A DNA stretch of 35,941 nucleotides from an uncultured Chlorobiaceae bacterium (GCA_903887845.1 CAISRC010000112.1:1-35941); one strand, 5' to 3'. Counted from the stretch's first letter, positions 7,863 to 17,110 are shown. Notes: a model not told the origin generated them from the sequence alone. Made by a program: numbers and translations.

Positions 7863-8261
7863 ATGACCCAAAAGAGTGATGTCAAAGAGCGGGCGAAAGA
7901 TATCCTCGATGAAACCCTCGACCGGGAGGCGGTTATTGTGTTGGCAAGGATTTCCGAAGAGATGCAGTTGCTTATTCTGGCTCATCCGGAACCGGAAGCC
8001 GATAAGGTTAAAGAGATTGTGACCGGTTTTTTCCTTGAGAACGGCAGATCGGAACAGTTCATTGATGACTGGATACACACCTCTGAAGAGTACAGCCGTA
8101 CCAGGGGGCTGAGTGAACAGGATCAACCGAAAGCCATGTTGTCGGATCTTGGTGTGTTCAGATTTATGAACTTTTTGAAGGACAAGGGACTGACTGACGA
8201 TCAGATTACTATTGTGCTTACCGGAGCGGTTCAGCAGGCGGCTTCTGATCAGTCAGTGTGA
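7863..8261 (+). CDS. conserved-looking hypothetical protein, helical, 132 aa
   Basis: I do not recognise this family. It is a soluble, charged, probably all-helical 132-residue protein with no signal peptide, membrane segment or cysteines. Codon use looks normal and there is a plausible ribosome site (GGAAAG, 11 bp of which fall before the ATG region). The N-terminus is rich in Lys, Glu and Asp. A central IHTSEEYSRT stretch and a C-terminal helix, FRFMNFLKDKGLTDDQI, resemble a small helical bundle. It diverges from the EEP gene across 106 bp and lies 70 bp upstream of purC in the same direction, so it may be cotranscribed with purC. A purine role would be speculation. Confidence 0.7.
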   Translation: MTQKSDVKERAKDILDETLDREAVIVLARISEEMQLLILAHPEPEADKVKEIVTGFFLENGRSEQFIDDWIHTSEEYSRTRGLSEQDQPKAMLSDLGVFRFMNFLKDKGLTDDQITIVLTGAVQQAASDQSV

Positions 8262-8331
8262 GAGTTGATGATTTTTCAGGATATACAGGGTTATCGGCTG
8301 CGATAGCCACTTAAATATAAAAACGTTCACT

Positions 8332-9042
8332 ATGACAAAGACGACACAGCTCTACGAAGGCAAGGCTAAAAAGGTTTTCTTGACGGAGGACAGCAACCTG
8401 GTGATACAGGAGTTCAAGGACGATGCGACGGCGTTCAATAACAAGAAAAAGGGAACGATTGCTGAAAAAGGTATTGTGAACAATGCGATCTCCTGCAAGC
8501 TTTTTACCATGCTTGAGGAGAACGGGATACGTACTCATCTGGTTGAAAAGCTTTCTGATCGTGAGATGCTTTGCCGGCGTCTCGATATTATCAAGGTTGA
8601 GGTTGTGGTCCGCAATATTGCGGCTGGTTCGCTGGTGAAGCGGTATGGGTTTGCAGAAGGAACCGTGCTTGAAAGGCCGATTGTAGAGTTCTATCTGAAA
8701 GATGACGATCTTGATGATCCGCTGATGAATGAATCCCATGCGGTGGCGCTTGGTGTTGCCACTCTTGAGGAGCTTGCGGTTCTGAAACAGCGTGCCGAAG
8801 CGATTAATGTGGTGCTTCGTAAATTTTTTGCAGAAAGGAAACTGAAGCTGGTTGACTTCAAGCTGGAGTTTGGCCGTCATAACAATGAGATTCTGCTTGG
8901 CGATGAGATAAGTCCCGATACCTGCCGCTTCTGGGATCTTGAGACGAATGAAAAAATGGACAAGGATCGTTTTCGTTTTGATCTGGGCAGTGTTGAAGAT
9001 GCCTATAGCGAGGTGCAGAGAAGAGTTCTTGATCTTGACTGA
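8332..9042 (+). CDS. purC: SAICAR synthetase (phosphoribosylaminoimidazole-succinocarboxamide synthase)
   Basis: A 236-residue single-domain PurC of normal bacterial length. It ligates aspartate to CAIR with ATP in de novo purine synthesis. The N-terminal ATP-binding strand LYEGKAKKVF (7-16) is intact. So are VEVVVRNIAAGS, the substrate-loop pattern DPLMNESH, LVDFKLEFG and GDEISPDTCRFWD, all typical of the family. Cytosolic. No other purine gene lies next to it. The DedA-family gene follows after 26 bp. No Shine-Dalgarno is evident. Confidence 0.96.
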   Translation: MTKTTQLYEGKAKKVFLTEDSNLVIQEFKDDATAFNNKKKGTIAEKGIVNNAISCKLFTMLEENGIRTHLVEKLSDREMLCRRLDIIKVEVVVRNIAAGSLVKRYGFAEGTVLERPIVEFYLKDDDLDDPLMNESHAVALGVATLEELAVLKQRAEAINVVLRKFFAERKLKLVDFKLEFGRHNNEILLGDEISPDTCRFWDLETNEKMDKDRFRFDLGSVEDAYSEVQRRVLDLD

Positions 9043-9068
9043 TACAGTAACGACAGACGGGGTTTGCC

Positions 9069-9713
9069 ATGCTTGAATCTGCGATTTTCTGGCTGCAGCA
9101 TGCAGACCCTTATGCGGTCTATAGTTTTCTTTTTCTGATTGCTTTTCTTGAAAACGTCGTCCCGCCGATACCTGGCGATATTCCTGTAGCTTTTATCGGG
9201 TATCTGATATACAGCAGTCAGCTAACGTTTGCTGGCGCGCTGTTCTGGTCTTCGCTTGGCTCTACGGCCGGGTTTATGGTGATTTATATGCTGAGCAGGC
9301 ATCTCGGGATAAAATTATATGCCGCCGGTGATACTGAGGTGCAGCACCGGTTTTCGAAAAGCGTTCACCGCTTTTTTCCGCCCTCAGACATGGTTCTGCT
9401 GCGCCATAAATTTACTACTCATGGTTACCTTGCAGTATTGGTGAACCGGTTTCTGTTCGGGTCCAGGGCAGTTATCTCTGTTATGGCAGGTCTGATGCAT
9501 CTCAAGACGCCATTTGTTCTTCTCGCTGCGTTGACCAGCGCTGTGGCATGGAATGTATTGTTGCTCTACGGTGGCTTTTTCCTTGGAAGCAACTGGCAGC
9601 ATATCGGTGGTTATGTTGCTGTATACAGTATTCCGGTCACGATTATTTTTGTTGTGGTGCTTTTATTTTCTTTATGGAAGTTTCTCAGGGAAAGAAAGTT
9701 GAAGCATGAATAG
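9069..9713 (+). CDS. DedA family inner-membrane protein
   Basis: A 214-residue polytopic membrane protein of the DedA/VTT family, whose members flip or transport lipids such as undecaprenyl phosphate or phosphatidylethanolamine, or support membrane homeostasis. The family hallmarks are present: an early membrane-embedded FLENVVPPIPGD (26-37), a Gly-rich second segment (SSLGSTAGF), and NRFLFGSRAVISVMAG, which corresponds to the conserved re-entrant F-x-G-R...AG motif. A hydrophobic C-terminal helix and a basic tail follow. The substrate cannot be read from sequence. It lies between purC and the transketolase subunit and may be part of a long plus-strand transcript. Confidence 0.88.
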   Translation: MLESAIFWLQHADPYAVYSFLFLIAFLENVVPPIPGDIPVAFIGYLIYSSQLTFAGALFWSSLGSTAGFMVIYMLSRHLGIKLYAAGDTEVQHRFSKSVHRFFPPSDMVLLRHKFTTHGYLAVLVNRFLFGSRAVISVMAGLMHLKTPFVLLAALTSAVAWNVLLLYGGFFLGSNWQHIGGYVAVYSIPVTIIFVVVLLFSLWKFLRERKLKHE

Positions 9714-9755
9714 TTTTTATTAATTCACAAGAATTTTGTTGACATATTTTCAATT

Positions 9756-10667
9756 ATGGCAAAAGACGTAAAACTTTATCCTGCTGAAAAAAAAGGCGTG
9801 TTGCTTGAGCTTCCAGCAATTGATGACCTCAAGGAAATGGCCCGTCAGGTCCGTCGGGATATTATCCGAATGCTTGCTATGGCAAATTCCGGTCATACCG
9901 GCGGGTCGCTTGGGATGGCTGATATTTTTACTGCGCTCTACTTTCGGGTACTTCAGCACAATCCTCATGAGTTCTGGAATCATCAGGATGAGGATATGGT
10001 TTTTCTCTCCAATGGTCATATTGCTCCGGTCTGGTACAGTGTTCTTGCCCGTTCAGGTTATTTCCCTCTCAGTGAACTGAACTCCCTCCGCCAGGTTAAC
10101 TCCTACCTGCAGGGTCATCCGACCTCTGAATCAAGACTTCCAGGTATCAGAATCGCTTCCGGTTCTCTTGGTCAGGGTCTTTCTACCGCAGTGGGAGCAG
10201 CTCTTGGTCTTCGTATGGATGGAAAGGAGAACGATGTCTTTTGTCTGATGGGTGATGGTGAGTGTCAGGAGGGACAAATATGGGAAGCGGCTATGAGTGC
10301 GTCCCATTACAAGCTTCACAACATTATTGGTATTGTTGACTACAACAATCTGCAGATTGACGGCGAGGTTTCCTCTATCATGGGCGTGGAACCGTTTGCT
10401 GATAAATGGCGGGCATTCGGATGGGATGTTTATCAGTGTGATGGCAATGATATGGAAGCTTTTGTCAGCACCATCGAGACAATCAAATCGAACAAAAGCC
10501 GTAATGTACCCACGGTTGTTCTTGCAACAACTCTTATGGGAAAAGGGGTTCCCTTTTTTGAGGGATCCATGCCGGATAACAGCAACTGGCATGGGAAACC
10601 GCCATCAAAGGATGATGCGGTCAAGGCTCTCACCATTCTTGGCGAGACCGTATTCGGTGATTTTTAG
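9756..10667 (+). CDS. transketolase, N-terminal (TPP-binding) subunit
   Basis: 303 residues covering only the thiamine-pyrophosphate half of transketolase, as in split two-subunit enzymes. The TPP motif runs from GDGECQEG (starting at 166) to YNN (196-198). Conserved histidines sit in SGHTGG (45-50), SNGHIAP (85-91) and GHPTS (120-124). A complete reaction (two-carbon ketol transfer in the pentose phosphate pathway) needs a C-terminal pyrimidine-binding half. No such gene is adjacent; the next gene, rsmD, begins 15 bp later. The partner must be elsewhere in the genome, or this subunit works with another protein. Cytosolic. Confidence 0.9.
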   Translation: MAKDVKLYPAEKKGVLLELPAIDDLKEMARQVRRDIIRMLAMANSGHTGGSLGMADIFTALYFRVLQHNPHEFWNHQDEDMVFLSNGHIAPVWYSVLARSGYFPLSELNSLRQVNSYLQGHPTSESRLPGIRIASGSLGQGLSTAVGAALGLRMDGKENDVFCLMGDGECQEGQIWEAAMSASHYKLHNIIGIVDYNNLQIDGEVSSIMGVEPFADKWRAFGWDVYQCDGNDMEAFVSTIETIKSNKSRNVPTVVLATTLMGKGVPFFEGSMPDNSNWHGKPPSKDDAVKALTILGETVFGDF

Positions 10668-10681
10668 GCTGAAACAATTTC

Positions 10682-11224
10682 GTGCAGATTCTGGCGGGTA
10701 CATATAAAGGGCGAAAAATAAGGAACTCATCGTCGCACGCTATACGTCCATGCAGCAGCAGGGTGAAGAAATCGATATTTGATACGCTGGCAGCAAGAAT
10801 TGACTTTGAAGGTGCTTTAGTTCTTGATTTGTTTGCCGGATTCGGTTCTCTTGGTTTTGAGGCGCTGAGTCGTGGTGCAGGCTCAGTCTCTTTTGTCGAT
10901 CAGCATGTTGATGCGCTGAAAGCCATGAAGGCAACAGCTCTTCAGCTTGGTGTACAGGAGAGTGTAAAAATTGTCAATGCAGATGTTCTGGCATTTCTCA
11001 GGCGTGCGACCGGCCATTTTGATCTTCTGTTTTGCGATCCGCCCTATTCCTGGCCTGATTACGATCAGTTGATTGAGATGATTTTCGGAGGCGCTCTTCT
11101 CTCCGACGGGGGGATGCTTCTTATTGAACATAGCACACATTTTGATTTTAAGATGTCGTCGCACTACTCTTTTCACAAGGATTACGGCATGACAAGAGTT
11201 ACTTTTTTCAGCAATAACCTTTGA
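10682..11224 (+). CDS. rsmD: 16S rRNA (guanine966-N2)-methyltransferase RsmD
   Basis: A 180-residue Rossmann-fold methyltransferase. The SAM-binding motif VLDLFAGFGSLGFEALSRGA begins near residue 47, and the N2-guanine catalytic motif is DPPY (119-122). Length and the N-terminal GTYKGRKI fit RsmD, which methylates G966 of 16S rRNA in the assembling 30S subunit. Translation starts at GTG (10682), which fits the family N-terminus. It is packed 15 bp after the transketolase half and 6 bp before coaD; the rsmD-coaD pair is common in bacteria. Confidence 0.93.
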   Translation: MQILAGTYKGRKIRNSSSHAIRPCSSRVKKSIFDTLAARIDFEGALVLDLFAGFGSLGFEALSRGAGSVSFVDQHVDALKAMKATALQLGVQESVKIVNADVLAFLRRATGHFDLLFCDPPYSWPDYDQLIEMIFGGALLSDGGMLLIEHSTHFDFKMSSHYSFHKDYGMTRVTFFSNNL

Positions 11225-11230
11225 ATCACG

Positions 11231-11734
11231 ATGAAATCAAAAGCGATTTATCCGGGAACATTCGATCCCTTTACCAATGGTCATCTTGATGTGCTTGAAC
11301 GTGCCCTGAATATTTTTGAAGAGGTTATTGTTGTTATCGCCGAGAACAGCCAGAAACATGCCCTGTTCACTATAGAGGAACGAAAGGTAATGACGAAAGA
11401 GGTAACCGGAGAGTACCCCGGCGTTTGTGTTGAGGTGCTTCATAAAGGATTGCTTGCTGATTATGCCCGGCAGGTTGGAGCAAAAGCAATTGTTCGGGGT
11501 GTACGGCAAGTCAAGGATTTTGAGTATGAGTTTCAGATGTCGCTGCTTAACCGTCAACTTTATCCGGAAGTAACCACAGTTTTTCTGATGCCTAATGTCA
11601 AGTATACCTATGTTGCGTCGTCAATAATCAAGGAGGTGGCCATGCTTGGCGGTGATGTCAGCAAGTTTGTACACCCTTGTGTTCTGAAGATGATGCATCA
11701 AAAACGTGAAGAACTGAACCAGAAACATTTATAA
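11231..11734 (+). CDS. coaD: phosphopantetheine adenylyltransferase
   Basis: A 167-residue nucleotidyltransferase of normal CoaD length. It transfers AMP from ATP to 4'-phosphopantetheine, the fourth step of coenzyme A synthesis. Visible are the N-terminal [12 protein letters not shown] (7-18, with the T-x-G-H ATP motif), [13 protein letters not shown] in the centre and [10 protein letters not shown] near the C-terminus, which corresponds to the second ATP-binding motif. Cytosolic, hexameric in known members. It sits 6 bp after rsmD and 16 bp before the aminotransferase. Confidence 0.96.
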   Translation: MKSKAIYPGTFDPFTNGHLDVLERALNIFEEVIVVIAENSQKHALFTIEERKVMTKEVTGEYPGVCVEVLHKGLLADYARQVGAKAIVRGVRQVKDFEYEFQMSLLNRQLYPEVTTVFLMPNVKYTYVASSIIKEVAMLGGDVSKFVHPCVLKMMHQKREELNQKHL

Positions 11735-11750
11735 CCAACTATTTCTAAAT

Positions 11751-12959
11751 ATGTCGACAACAGCTTTGCCAGAAGAACAATATCTCACTCGCAGGGTACT
11801 TGGTATGCAGGAATCGCAGACCATGCGAATCAGCAATCTTGCTGCTAAAATGAAAGCTGAAGGTATGGATATTGTCAGCCTTTCAGCAGGCGAGCCCGAT
11901 TTTCCAACTCCTGCCCATGTTAATCAGGCGGGAATAGATGCAATTAATGCCGGATTTACCCGTTATACGGCAAATTCAGGTATTGCGGATCTTAAAAAGG
12001 CTATTATCGAAAAGTTCAGGCGCGATAATGGTCTGGAGTTTTTGGAAAACCAGATCATAGTCAGCAATGGCGGCAAGCAGACTCTTGCCAATACCTTTCT
12101 TGCGCTTTGCGAAGAGGGTGATGAGGTGATTGTTCCTGCTCCTTACTGGGTGAGCTTTCCTGAAATGGTTCGTCTTGCGGGTGGTACTCCGGTTATTGTT
12201 CATACCACTCTGGAAACCGAATACAAAATGACTCCCGCCGAGCTTGAGGCTGCCATTACTCCGAAAACAAAGATTCTTGTCCTGAATTCCCCCTCGAATC
12301 CCACCGGCGCGGTGTATAGTGAAGGAGAGGTGCGCGCCCTGATGTCGGTTGTCGAAGGTCGCGGCATTTTTGTTATCTCCGATGAAATGTACGACATGAT
12401 TGTCTATGGCGGTGTTCGTCCTTTTTCTCCCGCAAGAATTCCTGCAATGAAGGAGTGGGTTATTGTGAGTAATGGTGTGTCAAAAACCTACGCAATGACT
12501 GGCTGGAGAATTGGATACCTTGCCGGTCCGAAATGGCTGATTGATGCCTGCGACAAGATACAGTCACAGACCACCTCCAATCCCAATGCCATTGCACAGA
12601 AAGCGGCTGTTGCAGCGCTCAATGGTGACCAGGGAATTGTTGAAGAGCGTCGTGCTGAATTTGAAAAGAGGCGCGATTACATGTACAAGGCCCTGAACAG
12701 CATTCCTGGTTTTAAAACTGCCTTGCCCCAGGGTGCGTTCTATATTTTTCCTGATATCAGTGGTGTGCTTGGCCAAACCTTTAATGGTGTGGTCATGAAA
12801 GACTCAGCCGATGTTGCTGAATATCTTCTGAAGGTGCATCATGTCGCCACCGTACCTGGTGATGCTTTTGGTGCTCCGGAAAACCTCCGTCTCTCCTATG
12901 CGGCCTCAATCACCGCGCTTGAGGAAGCGGTAAACCGTATCAGGAGAGCTTTCAAATAG
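11751..12959 (+). CDS. aspC: aspartate aminotransferase, class I (subgroup I-gamma type)
   Basis: A 402-residue PLP-dependent aminotransferase. The catalytic Lys245 is in [15 protein letters not shown]. Asn184 (NSPSNPTG), Asp211/Tyr214 (SDEMYD) and Arg253 hold the cofactor and substrate. The family pattern [10 protein letters not shown] (45-54) is typical of bacterial aspartate aminotransferases of the I-gamma group. It should convert oxaloacetate and glutamate to aspartate and 2-oxoglutarate. Some enzymes of this group also act as prephenate aminotransferases, which cannot be decided here. Cytosolic dimer in known relatives. It is tightly packed between coaD and the acyltransferase gene. Confidence 0.9.
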   Translation: MSTTALPEEQYLTRRVLGMQESQTMRISNLAAKMKAEGMDIVSLSAGEPDFPTPAHVNQAGIDAINAGFTRYTANSGIADLKKAIIEKFRRDNGLEFLENQIIVSNGGKQTLANTFLALCEEGDEVIVPAPYWVSFPEMVRLAGGTPVIVHTTLETEYKMTPAELEAAITPKTKILVLNSPSNPTGAVYSEGEVRALMSVVEGRGIFVISDEMYDMIVYGGVRPFSPARIPAMKEWVIVSNGVSKTYAMTGWRIGYLAGPKWLIDACDKIQSQTTSNPNAIAQKAAVAALNGDQGIVEERRAEFEKRRDYMYKALNSIPGFKTALPQGAFYIFPDISGVLGQTFNGVVMKDSADVAEYLLKVHHVATVPGDAFGAPENLRLSYAASITALEEAVNRIRRAFK

Positions 12960-12966
12960 GGCGCCG

Positions 12967-13749
12967 ATGCTGAAAGTTCGTCGCAGTCGCCTCTATACGT
13001 CATGGTTTGGGTGGTATTCCCGCCGGCAGTTCAGAAGGCATTTTAATTCGGTACGTGTTTTTATGCAGCCCGGAGTGCAGGAGATGGATCTTCGTACTCC
13101 GGTTATTTTTTATGCTAATCACGCATACTGGTGGGACGGCTTCTGGTCGCCCCTGTGCACCGAACAGTTTTTTCACCAGCGGCTGCATATTATTATTGAG
13201 TTTCAGCAGTTGCGGAAACACCGTTTTTTTACCCGTATAGGAGCGTTTTCGCTTGACCGTTCCCGTCCGAAAAGTTGGCCCGCTACGCTTCGTTATGCCG
13301 CTGAATTGTTGACCGACGAAAACGAGCTGCAGAATGCTTTATGGATTTTCCCCCAGGGAAAGATAGAGCACGTCGATAAGCGTCCGCTTGTATTTTTTAA
13401 AGGGGCGGCTTCCATTGCTTCTCAGGTGCTTGAAAAGCTCCCGCAGCTTTACGTTGTTTCAATTGTCAGTCGGATTGAATATCTTGACGAACAAAATCCG
13501 GAGCTGTTTTTATCTTTCAGGGAGCCGCGTTTGGTTTCCCGGAAGGAATATGCCGGCGCCAATGATCTTACCGCATATATGCAGAAGATGACGGAGAGTC
13601 ATCTTGATGAACTCAGCGAGAAGATTCGGAGCCGAAAGCTTGATGACGCAGTGACTCTTGTCAAGGGGAGTGCGTCTGTAAACAGAAGGAGTGAAGCATT
13701 CCGGCGGTTCATAGGTCTTGACGGCGGTAAACAGGTTACCGAATCATGA
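12967..13749 (+). CDS. PlsC-like lysophospholipid/glycolipid acyltransferase family protein
   Basis: A 260-residue acyltransferase of the PlsC/LPLAT superfamily. It has the catalytic NHAYWWD motif (His52, Asp57, i.e. H-x4-D) and the downstream WIFPQGKIEH block (around 126-135), which replaces the usual FPEGTRS. These enzymes move acyl chains onto lipid acceptors at the inner membrane. No clear transmembrane helix precedes the motif, so it may be peripheral. The acceptor is unknown. Besides phospholipid synthesis, green sulfur bacteria have a carotenoid glucoside acyltransferase (CruD) of acyltransferase type; whether this is the ortholog cannot be settled by eye. It begins 7 bp after the aminotransferase stop. 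Confidence 0.82.
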   Translation: MLKVRRSRLYTSWFGWYSRRQFRRHFNSVRVFMQPGVQEMDLRTPVIFYANHAYWWDGFWSPLCTEQFFHQRLHIIIEFQQLRKHRFFTRIGAFSLDRSRPKSWPATLRYAAELLTDENELQNALWIFPQGKIEHVDKRPLVFFKGAASIASQVLEKLPQLYVVSIVSRIEYLDEQNPELFLSFREPRLVSRKEYAGANDLTAYMQKMTESHLDELSEKIRSRKLDDAVTLVKGSASVNRRSEAFRRFIGLDGGKQVTES

Positions 13750-13887
13750 GAGTATTTCATGAGCGCCTGATCATTGTACAAGAAGTTGTAACTACAGAGA
13801 TTCAATAACGTTCCTCATTTTTACCCAGTGTGATTGGGGAACGGCAAGAAGTGGTAAATACACAACATCAACAACGTCCCCCTATTC

Positions 13888-14865
13888 ATGAGTAATGTTA
13901 TATGCAGTTGTCTTTTGGGTGATAATGCAAAGGTAAGGTTAAGGCTTTCACAATTGTTGCACAGTGAGATGGAATCGATTTACGGGGCTTCTCCCGATAT
14001 TGTTTCTGATGATATCTGTGAAGTTGAGTTACAGGGTTGCAGGCGTGAGTTTTTTATCAATAATACAGGCATCCCTTTCAGTATCGGACAGCAGGTTGTT
14101 ATTGAATCGGATGGAGGCTATGATTTTGGAGTTGTTTATTCTACCGGTCAGATTGCCCGTAAAAAACTTCAACTCAAAGGGTTGGATAAAAATGGCCAGG
14201 AGTGGACTGCCGTGTTGCGGATTGCTGACGAAAATGACTGTCAGGCAATTATTGAACTTAAAAAACGGCAGACGGAAATCCGGGAAATCTGTCTGAACAA
14301 GATTAAAAAGCATGAACTTGATCTGAAGCTGGTTGATGTGGAATTGCGTATGGACCAGCAGAAACTTTCGGTTTACTATACGTCGTCACACCGGGTTGAT
14401 TTCAGGACGCTTGTGCGTGATCTTGCCGGAGAGTTCAAGGCAAGAATTCAGATGGTGCAGATTACCACACGAGAAGAGGCCAGAAGGGCAAATGCGTTGG
14501 GGCCGTGCGGCTGCCTCTTGTGTTGTTCGAGCTGGCTGCAGAAAATTCATGCCAATCCGTTTGCTGAAAAATCTCAATATTCTGAGGTCGCAGGCAATGA
14601 GAGCCATGCCTTCAATATTACCGGTATCTGTAACCGCCCGAAATGTTGTCTTGGTTATTCGAAACATGAGAAGGGTTGCCGTTCTCAAGCTTCAGTTCCG
14701 TCACTTGTTCCTTCTCCTGGAAGCATGGTTTCAACTCCCGAGGGGCCGGCCATGGTTGAAAGCATTGACGCCCAGAAAAAACTTGTCTGGCTTCGTTACC
14801 AGAATAGCGATCAGACCCGCAGGTTTCCTGTCGACAAGTTCAATGCGCTGTTCGTTAAAAAATAA
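13888..14865 (+). CDS. PSP1-domain protein (RicT/YaaT-like)
   Basis: A 325-residue soluble protein with a PSP1 C-terminal domain. The cysteine pattern GPCGCLLCC (205-213) followed by GICNRPKCC (246-254) matches RicT (YaaT) of Bacillus, where such cysteines help hold iron-sulfur clusters in the RicAFT complex that affects RNase Y and phosphorelay signalling. RicA and RicF equivalents are not in the window. The N-terminal ~80 residues, including IGQQVVIESDGGYDFGVV, form the beta-rich part of the PSP1 fold. It lies 12 bp before metG, so the pair is probably cotranscribed. The exact role in this lineage is unknown. Confidence 0.85.
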   Translation: MSNVICSCLLGDNAKVRLRLSQLLHSEMESIYGASPDIVSDDICEVELQGCRREFFINNTGIPFSIGQQVVIESDGGYDFGVVYSTGQIARKKLQLKGLDKNGQEWTAVLRIADENDCQAIIELKKRQTEIREICLNKIKKHELDLKLVDVELRMDQQKLSVYYTSSHRVDFRTLVRDLAGEFKARIQMVQITTREEARRANALGPCGCLLCCSSWLQKIHANPFAEKSQYSEVAGNESHAFNITGICNRPKCCLGYSKHEKGCRSQASVPSLVPSPGSMVSTPEGPAMVESIDAQKKLVWLRYQNSDQTRRFPVDKFNALFVKK

Positions 14866-14877
14866 CGGTTTCTCTCT

Positions 14878-16986
14878 ATGCATAAGTTTACAAGAACCCT
14901 TGTCACTTCAGCCCTTCCTTATGCCAATGGTCCGGTGCATCTTGGCCATCTTGCCGGGGTGTATCTTCCTGCGGATATTTATGTTCGCTATAAACGGCTC
15001 AAGGGAGAGGATATCATTCATATCGGAGGGTCTGACGAACACGGGGTGCCCATTACCATTACGGCTGAGAAAGAGGGGATTTCACCACAGGATGTTGTCG
15101 ATCGATACCACAGGATGAACCAGGATGCTTTTTCCCGGTGTGGTATCTCTTTTGACTATTATGGCAGAACCTCTTCGGAGGTGCATCACAAAACCGCTCA
15201 GGAGTTTTTTCTTGATATTGAACAGAAAGGCATTTTTCAACAAAAAACCGAAAAGCTTTTTTTTGACCGGAAAGCCGGGCGTTTTCTTTCTGACCGTTAT
15301 GTGACTGGAACCTGCCCCGTCTGCAATAATCCCGAGGCTAACGGCGACCAGTGCGAACAGTGTGGAACCCATTTAAGCCCTCTCGAACTTATTAACCCGA
15401 AAAGTAAACTTTCGGATGCAACGCCGGAGCTGCGCGATACCATGCACTGGTATTTTCCGCTCGGTCGCTTTCAGGAGCAGCTTGAAAGTTATGTACAGGG
15501 TCATGAGGATGACTGGCGTTCAAATGTGGTTAATTATACCCGTACCTGGCTTTCGCAGGGATTGAAAGAGCGGGCTATAACCCGTGACTTGTCATGGGGA
15601 ATAAAAGTGCCCCTTGAGCGTGAAGAAGCCCTTGGAAAGGTACTCTATGTCTGGTTTGATGCGGTTCTTGGTTATATCTCCTTTACCAGGGAGTGGGCGG
15701 CTCAGCGGGGAGAGAGCGATCTATGGAAATCATACTGGCAGGATCCGCAGTGTCGCCTTGTTCACTTTATCGGCAAGGATAATGTTGTGTTTCATACGCT
15801 GATGTTTCCGGCCATTCTGCTGGCATGGAATGAAGGGCGTCAACGTGACCTCTACAATCTTGCCGACAATGTGCCTGCATCGGAGTTCATGAACTTTGAG
15901 GGAAGAAAGTTTTCGAAATCGCGAAATTACGCGGTCTATCTTGGCGAGTTCCTTGACAAGTTTCCCGCTGATACTCTGCGCTACAGTATTGCAATGAATT
16001 ATCCTGAAAACAAGGATACCGATTTCAGTTGGCAGGATTTTCAGAACAGGACAAACGGTGAACTGGCCGACACCCTTGGCAATTTTATAAAACGTTCGAT
16101 TGATTTTTCCAATGCCCGCTTTGACGGGGAGGTGCCCTGTGACTCTACTGCTGAAGAGTGGAACGCTCTGGGGATTGACTGGCTTGATACTCTTGAAAAG
16201 CTCGACCTCGCTTATGAAGGGTTTCATTTTAGGGAAGCAGTTTCTCTCGGGATGGATATCGCAAGGGCGGCCAACCGTTTTCTGACGGTATCGGAACCCT
16301 GGAAAGTGATCAGGATTGATCGTGAAGCTGCGGCAAGAACGATGGCGCTCTCACTGAATCTTTGCCATGCGCTTTCTGTTGCTCTCTATCCGGTTATCCC
16401 TGAAACCTGCAACAGCATTCATGCCATGCTCGGATTTGAAGGGCGTATCGAGGATCTTGTGACATCAGGCAAATCTCTTTACACAGAGCTTCTGTTGCCC
16501 GGACTTAAAAAAGGAGACAAAATCAGGGCAAAATCTGAAATTCTTTTTACCAAAATTGAGGATAGCGATATTGCGCCGGAACTTGCAAAAATTGCAGGGT
16601 TGCTGGCTGAAGCGGAAAAACGGGATGCTGGAGTTGCAGAGAGCCGTATGGAGTTCAAGCCGGGAATCAGTTTTGACGATTTTCTCAAGGTTGACCTTAG
16701 GGTTGCAAAAGTAATCGCTGCCGAAACGGTTAAAAAAGCCGGCAAACTTCTGAAACTGCAACTGCAGGTTGGCTCGGTCACAAAACAGGTGCTGGCTGGT
16801 ATTGCGAAGCATTACACACCGGAAGAGATGGTCGGCAAAAATGTGGTACTGGTGGCCAACCTTGCCGAACGTTCTATTCGAGATGAGGTTTCAGAGGGTA
16901 TGATTCTTGCTGTCGAGGGTGATGATGGACGATTATATGTTGTTGAGCCCGGAGGAAATGAAATAAACGGCAAACAGATCCAATAA
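14878..16986 (+). CDS. metG: methionyl-tRNA synthetase
   Basis: A 702-residue class I synthetase that charges both initiator and elongator tRNA-Met. The HIGH-type motif is HLGH (21-24) and the KMSKS loop reads KFSKS (344-348). A CPVC...CEQC zinc knuckle (Cys146, 149, 159, 162) sits in the connective insertion. The C-terminal ~100 residues (from about FDDFLKVDLRVAKVI) form a tRNA-binding OB-fold domain, as in dimeric MetG. Cytosolic. The initiator tRNA gene begins 45 bp after its stop, which places the enzyme and one of its substrates side by side. Confidence 0.97.
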   Translation: MHKFTRTLVTSALPYANGPVHLGHLAGVYLPADIYVRYKRLKGEDIIHIGGSDEHGVPITITAEKEGISPQDVVDRYHRMNQDAFSRCGISFDYYGRTSSEVHHKTAQEFFLDIEQKGIFQQKTEKLFFDRKAGRFLSDRYVTGTCPVCNNPEANGDQCEQCGTHLSPLELINPKSKLSDATPELRDTMHWYFPLGRFQEQLESYVQGHEDDWRSNVVNYTRTWLSQGLKERAITRDLSWGIKVPLEREEALGKVLYVWFDAVLGYISFTREWAAQRGESDLWKSYWQDPQCRLVHFIGKDNVVFHTLMFPAILLAWNEGRQRDLYNLADNVPASEFMNFEGRKFSKSRNYAVYLGEFLDKFPADTLRYSIAMNYPENKDTDFSWQDFQNRTNGELADTLGNFIKRSIDFSNARFDGEVPCDSTAEEWNALGIDWLDTLEKLDLAYEGFHFREAVSLGMDIARAANRFLTVSEPWKVIRIDREAAARTMALSLNLCHALSVALYPVIPETCNSIHAMLGFEGRIEDLVTSGKSLYTELLLPGLKKGDKIRAKSEILFTKIEDSDIAPELAKIAGLLAEAEKRDAGVAESRMEFKPGISFDDFLKVDLRVAKVIAAETVKKAGKLLKLQLQVGSVTKQVLAGIAKHYTPEEMVGKNVVLVANLAERSIRDEVSEGMILAVEGDDGRLYVVEPGGNEINGKQIQ

Positions 16987-16990
16987 ATGT

Positions 16991-17018
16991 TTGCAAATGA
17001 GAATTTATTGCTTACATT
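16991..17018 (+). promoter_or_regulatory. possible tRNA-fMet promoter
   Basis: TTGCAA (16991-16996) and TACATT (17013-17018) are separated by 16 bp, each matching 4 of 6 sigma70 consensus positions. Initiation would fall around 17025, just before the mature tRNA 5' end at 17032. Read-through from metG is the alternative. Confidence 0.3.
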
Positions 17019-17031
17019 AAAGGACAAACAT

Positions 17032-17107
<76 letters not shown>

Positions 17108-17110
17108 GTA

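Noticed and set aside
8311-8880. 189-codon minus-strand ORF
   Set aside because: It is fully antisense to purC, whose motifs are complete.
9739-9744. TTGACA hexamer before the transketolase gene
   Set aside because: It is only 11 bp from the ATG, so a -10 box would fall inside the coding region; not a usable promoter for this gene.
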